From NCBI RefSeq assembly GCF_003480255.1, contig NZ_QUIN01000040.1, forward strand, positions 1 through 6,667: a stretch of 6,667 bases of DNA. The letters are read 5' to 3'. The notes under the pieces were generated by a model. The model was not told the origin of the DNA, did not search any database, and worked only from the letters and a program-made list of their open reading frames with translations. The stretch's first letter is position 1; each line of letters opens with the position of its first letter. The DNA comes from Erysipelatoclostridium sp. AM42-17 (lineage in GTDB: Bacteria; Bacillota_I; Bacilli_A; Erysipelotrichales; Coprobacillaceae). Below, one piece after another: positions 6,301 through 6,667 of the stretch. Position numbers and translations under genes: made by a program.

Positions 6301-6667
6301 TATAGGGAATTATAGTTATGCAGGGTATGCTACATTAAAAAGTGGCATATTTGTAGGATCTAATGATAATAATCAAACAGCAACTGTAGGAATTCAATTA
6401 GGAAGTTTAAAGACAGATGTTGGTGAAAACGAAACCGAAGTAAAAATTGTATTAAAAGATACAGATATAGAATGTATTGGAAAGAACATCAAATATGCTG
6501 TATGGAGTGAAGAAGGAGGACAAGATGATTTAAGGTGGTATACAGCAGGAAAAGAAGGAGAAGATTACATATCTAACGTCAGTATAAAGAATCATAAGAC
6601 AACAGGAAGATATCAGGTGCACTGTTATATGATAGATAATGAAGGAAATTATGTATATCTAACAAAT
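3353..6667 (+). CDS. Secreted papain-like (C1) cysteine protease with lectin-like, BIG2 and GBS Bsp-like repeats; 3' end outside window
   Basis: The frame stays open for 1105 codons to the window edge. A signal peptide (basic MKRIIR, hydrophobic core, likely cut after VSA at 26) directs export. A short pro-segment with SRARARAA (56-63) follows. The C1 papain-like domain (about 64-318) has the oxyanion Gln82, catalytic Cys88 in NCWAFAACS, His257 in LNHAVTIVGWDDNY, and Asn287 in AWLIKNSWGTGFGNDGYFWM, so the active site is complete. Residues about 320-482 resemble the lectin-like domain that often follows bacterial C1 peptidases (ANVF, YTLKIYTGL, then DEYYAIVITL). Then come four BIG2 Ig-like domains (487-819) and three GBS Bsp-like repeats (820-1105, the last cut). 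Such C-terminal modules usually bind surfaces or act as stalks; their ligand here is unknown. No cell-wall anchor is visible in the part present. Substrates are unknown; host or dietary proteins or neighbouring cells are all possible. Its promoter and the preceding terminator make it a separate transcription unit. Confidence 0.93.
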   Translation, partial: MKRIIRTLLAFMLSFSMIVPITGVSAKEETQGSVMPRRQYENMDDVNFQTSTSFKSRARARAAMPSSYSSVEQGYVTSVKNQNPNGNCWAFAACSVAETYLIKNNLATKDIDLSEAHLNYFTYNNKGDFYNNTNNDQTVIVNGETYYDKGIAPNMVQIALSNFGLADEEDYPIKNVQTMNGTHDDQNNTTYRLTNSNLICDRVYKTDEKITVDYGDKVKQAILKNGSVFATYDHLNNYYNGQNSNYYNPNHDVWLNHAVTIVGWDDNYSASNFSYTPSRNGAWLIKNSWGTGFGNDGYFWMSYDESSLGYVYSFEFAPRDNINTYQYDGTENTSYTMASFTRTYANVFQGKKDVESLEAITLGLRSLTPYTLKIYTGLTNPNDPTTGTEVLSQSGINENIGNNYISLNEKVSIHKDEYYAIVITLEGTTKNNAQLMCDQTYTTAKDIHFICDFSNEHCLVELSHGTWSKVDNVTYRIKGVVKDTSPVSISSVSLNKTKLDLNIGTTETLQATIHPDNATDNRKLTWESTNPSIATVDQNGKVTPIKEGSCEITVTTSNGKTATCQVNVTLHINSVTLNINKKELDVKDTVQLQATIDPSNTTDSKQLIWESSDPTIAKVDNAGKVTAVSEGVATITVTTSNGKQATCQITVLKHIKTITLNKSELQLNKSETETLVATAKPDDTVYDSWTWSSENTNVATVDQSGKVTAVGGGTTNIVVTTTNGKVAKCKVTVVNPITSVTINKTKINLLKGHSETLQATINPSDTTDVKRITWKSSNTNVATVDENGKVTGMNPGTATITATTSNNKIASIEINVLKDVLGVSLNNDETEAKLKFYNVNQEKFKSMMFAVWSEEGGQDDLRWYTAGKEGEDYVTSVNIKNHKTTGRYQVHCYMIDNEGNYVYLTNTTFEIARPDIKMSAENIGKGRFKINLDIANGANSIEKLEVPVWSDKNGQDDIIWYRAKKEEEGHYSVTVDVKNHKGDIGNYSYAGYATLKSGIFVGSNDNNQTATVGIQLGSLKTDVGENETEVKIVLKDTDIECIGKNIKYAVWSEEGGQDDLRWYTAGKEGEDYISNVSIKNHKTTGRYQVHCYMIDNEGNYVYLTN
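4811..5809 (+). repeat. Four tandem BIG2 (bacterial Ig-like group 2) domains inside the protease
   Basis: Repeat units of 82-85 residues: 487-571, 572-654, 655-736 and 737-819 of the protein (DNA 4811-5065, 5066-5314, 5315-5560, 5561-5809). Each has the same landmarks: SVxLNK-like opening, LxATxxPxxTxD, W(E/S/K)S(T/S), (I/V)A(T/K)VDxxGKVT, then TTxNxK and a closing strand. The first three end with a Cys in that strand (C564, C647, C729); the fourth lacks it. Repeat 1 has a second Cys (C550). The copies have diverged at DNA level, so the duplications are old. Confidence 0.9.
5900..6070 (+). repeat. First copy of a 171-bp direct repeat
   Basis: This stretch aligns without gaps to 6497-6667. 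By hand count 160 of 171 bases match (about 94%), with a 69-base perfect block (5903-5971) and a 48-base perfect block at the end (6023-6070). The offset is 597 bases, exactly 199 codons, so both copies encode the same GBS Bsp-like core in frame. Confidence 0.9.
6497..6667 (+). repeat. Second copy of the 171-bp direct repeat, reaching the window edge
   Basis: Partner of 5900-6070. The last 48 bases are identical to the first copy and the match is still perfect at base 6667, so the repeat probably continues beyond the window. Confidence 0.9.

Larger units (their letters stand above)
5810..6667 (+). repeat. Three GBS Bsp-like repeats at the C-terminal side of the protease, last one cut by the window
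   Basis: Units at residues 820-914, 915-1012 and 1013-1105+ (DNA 5810-6094, 6095-6388, 6389-6667). The core of each is (A/P)VWS(E/D), GQDD, (R/I)WY and a KNHK segment, followed by a beta strand with Tyr residues. This matches the family first described in group B Streptococcus Bsp and found in many secreted wall-associated proteins of Firmicutes. Units 1 and 3 are nearly identical while unit 2 is clearly diverged. Confidence 0.85.

Noticed and set aside
5900..6667. Mobile element or CRISPR-like array explaining the direct repeats
   Set aside because: The repeats are in-frame protein-coding units of a known repeat family. There is no transposase, terminal inverted repeat or short regular spacer structure.

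Overview
The window is AT-rich with compact spacing, purine-rich Shine-Dalgarno sites (AGGAG, AGAGGTG, AGGGGG) and sigma-A-like promoters. This points to a low-GC Gram-positive bacterium. The protein families (a Gram-positive signal peptide, bacterial Ig-like BIG2 repeats and GBS Bsp-like repeats on a secreted papain-type protease) fit a gut Firmicute of the Erysipelotrichia/Coprobacillaceae or clostridial kind. That placement is inference; no marker gene is present.

Left part (55-1752, minus strand): a two-gene operon read right to left. The first gene encodes a small membrane PAP2-type phosphatase (1239-1715). The second overlaps it by one base (TAATG) and encodes an unusual fusion of a MerR-type DNA-binding domain with a class I SAM-dependent methyltransferase (55-1239). 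A short divergent intergenic region (1749-1823 between the longest possible reading frames) contains back-to-back promoters that may share a single -35 hexamer, and an inverted repeat over the -10 of the leftward promoter.

Middle (1824-3198, plus strand): a polyprenyl-phosphate sugar phosphotransferase, the enzyme type that starts assembly of exopolysaccharide or capsule repeat units on undecaprenyl phosphate. It ends in an intrinsic terminator whose hairpin includes the stop codon, so it looks like a single-gene transcript.

Right part (3353-6667, plus strand, cut by the window end): one large secreted cysteine protease of 1105+ residues. Its order is signal peptide, short Arg/Ala-rich pro-segment, papain-like C1 catalytic domain, lectin-like domain, four BIG2 domains and at least three GBS Bsp-like repeats. 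It has its own promoter and ribosome binding site and is still open at base 6667.

The common theme is the cell envelope. The phosphatase could recycle or process lipid (pyro)phosphates, the glycosylphosphotransferase consumes undecaprenyl phosphate, and the protease is exported, probably to the cell surface. The most unusual elements are the MerR-methyltransferase fusion with its possible operator in the divergent promoter region, and the modular protease with a near-identical 171-bp repeat pair.
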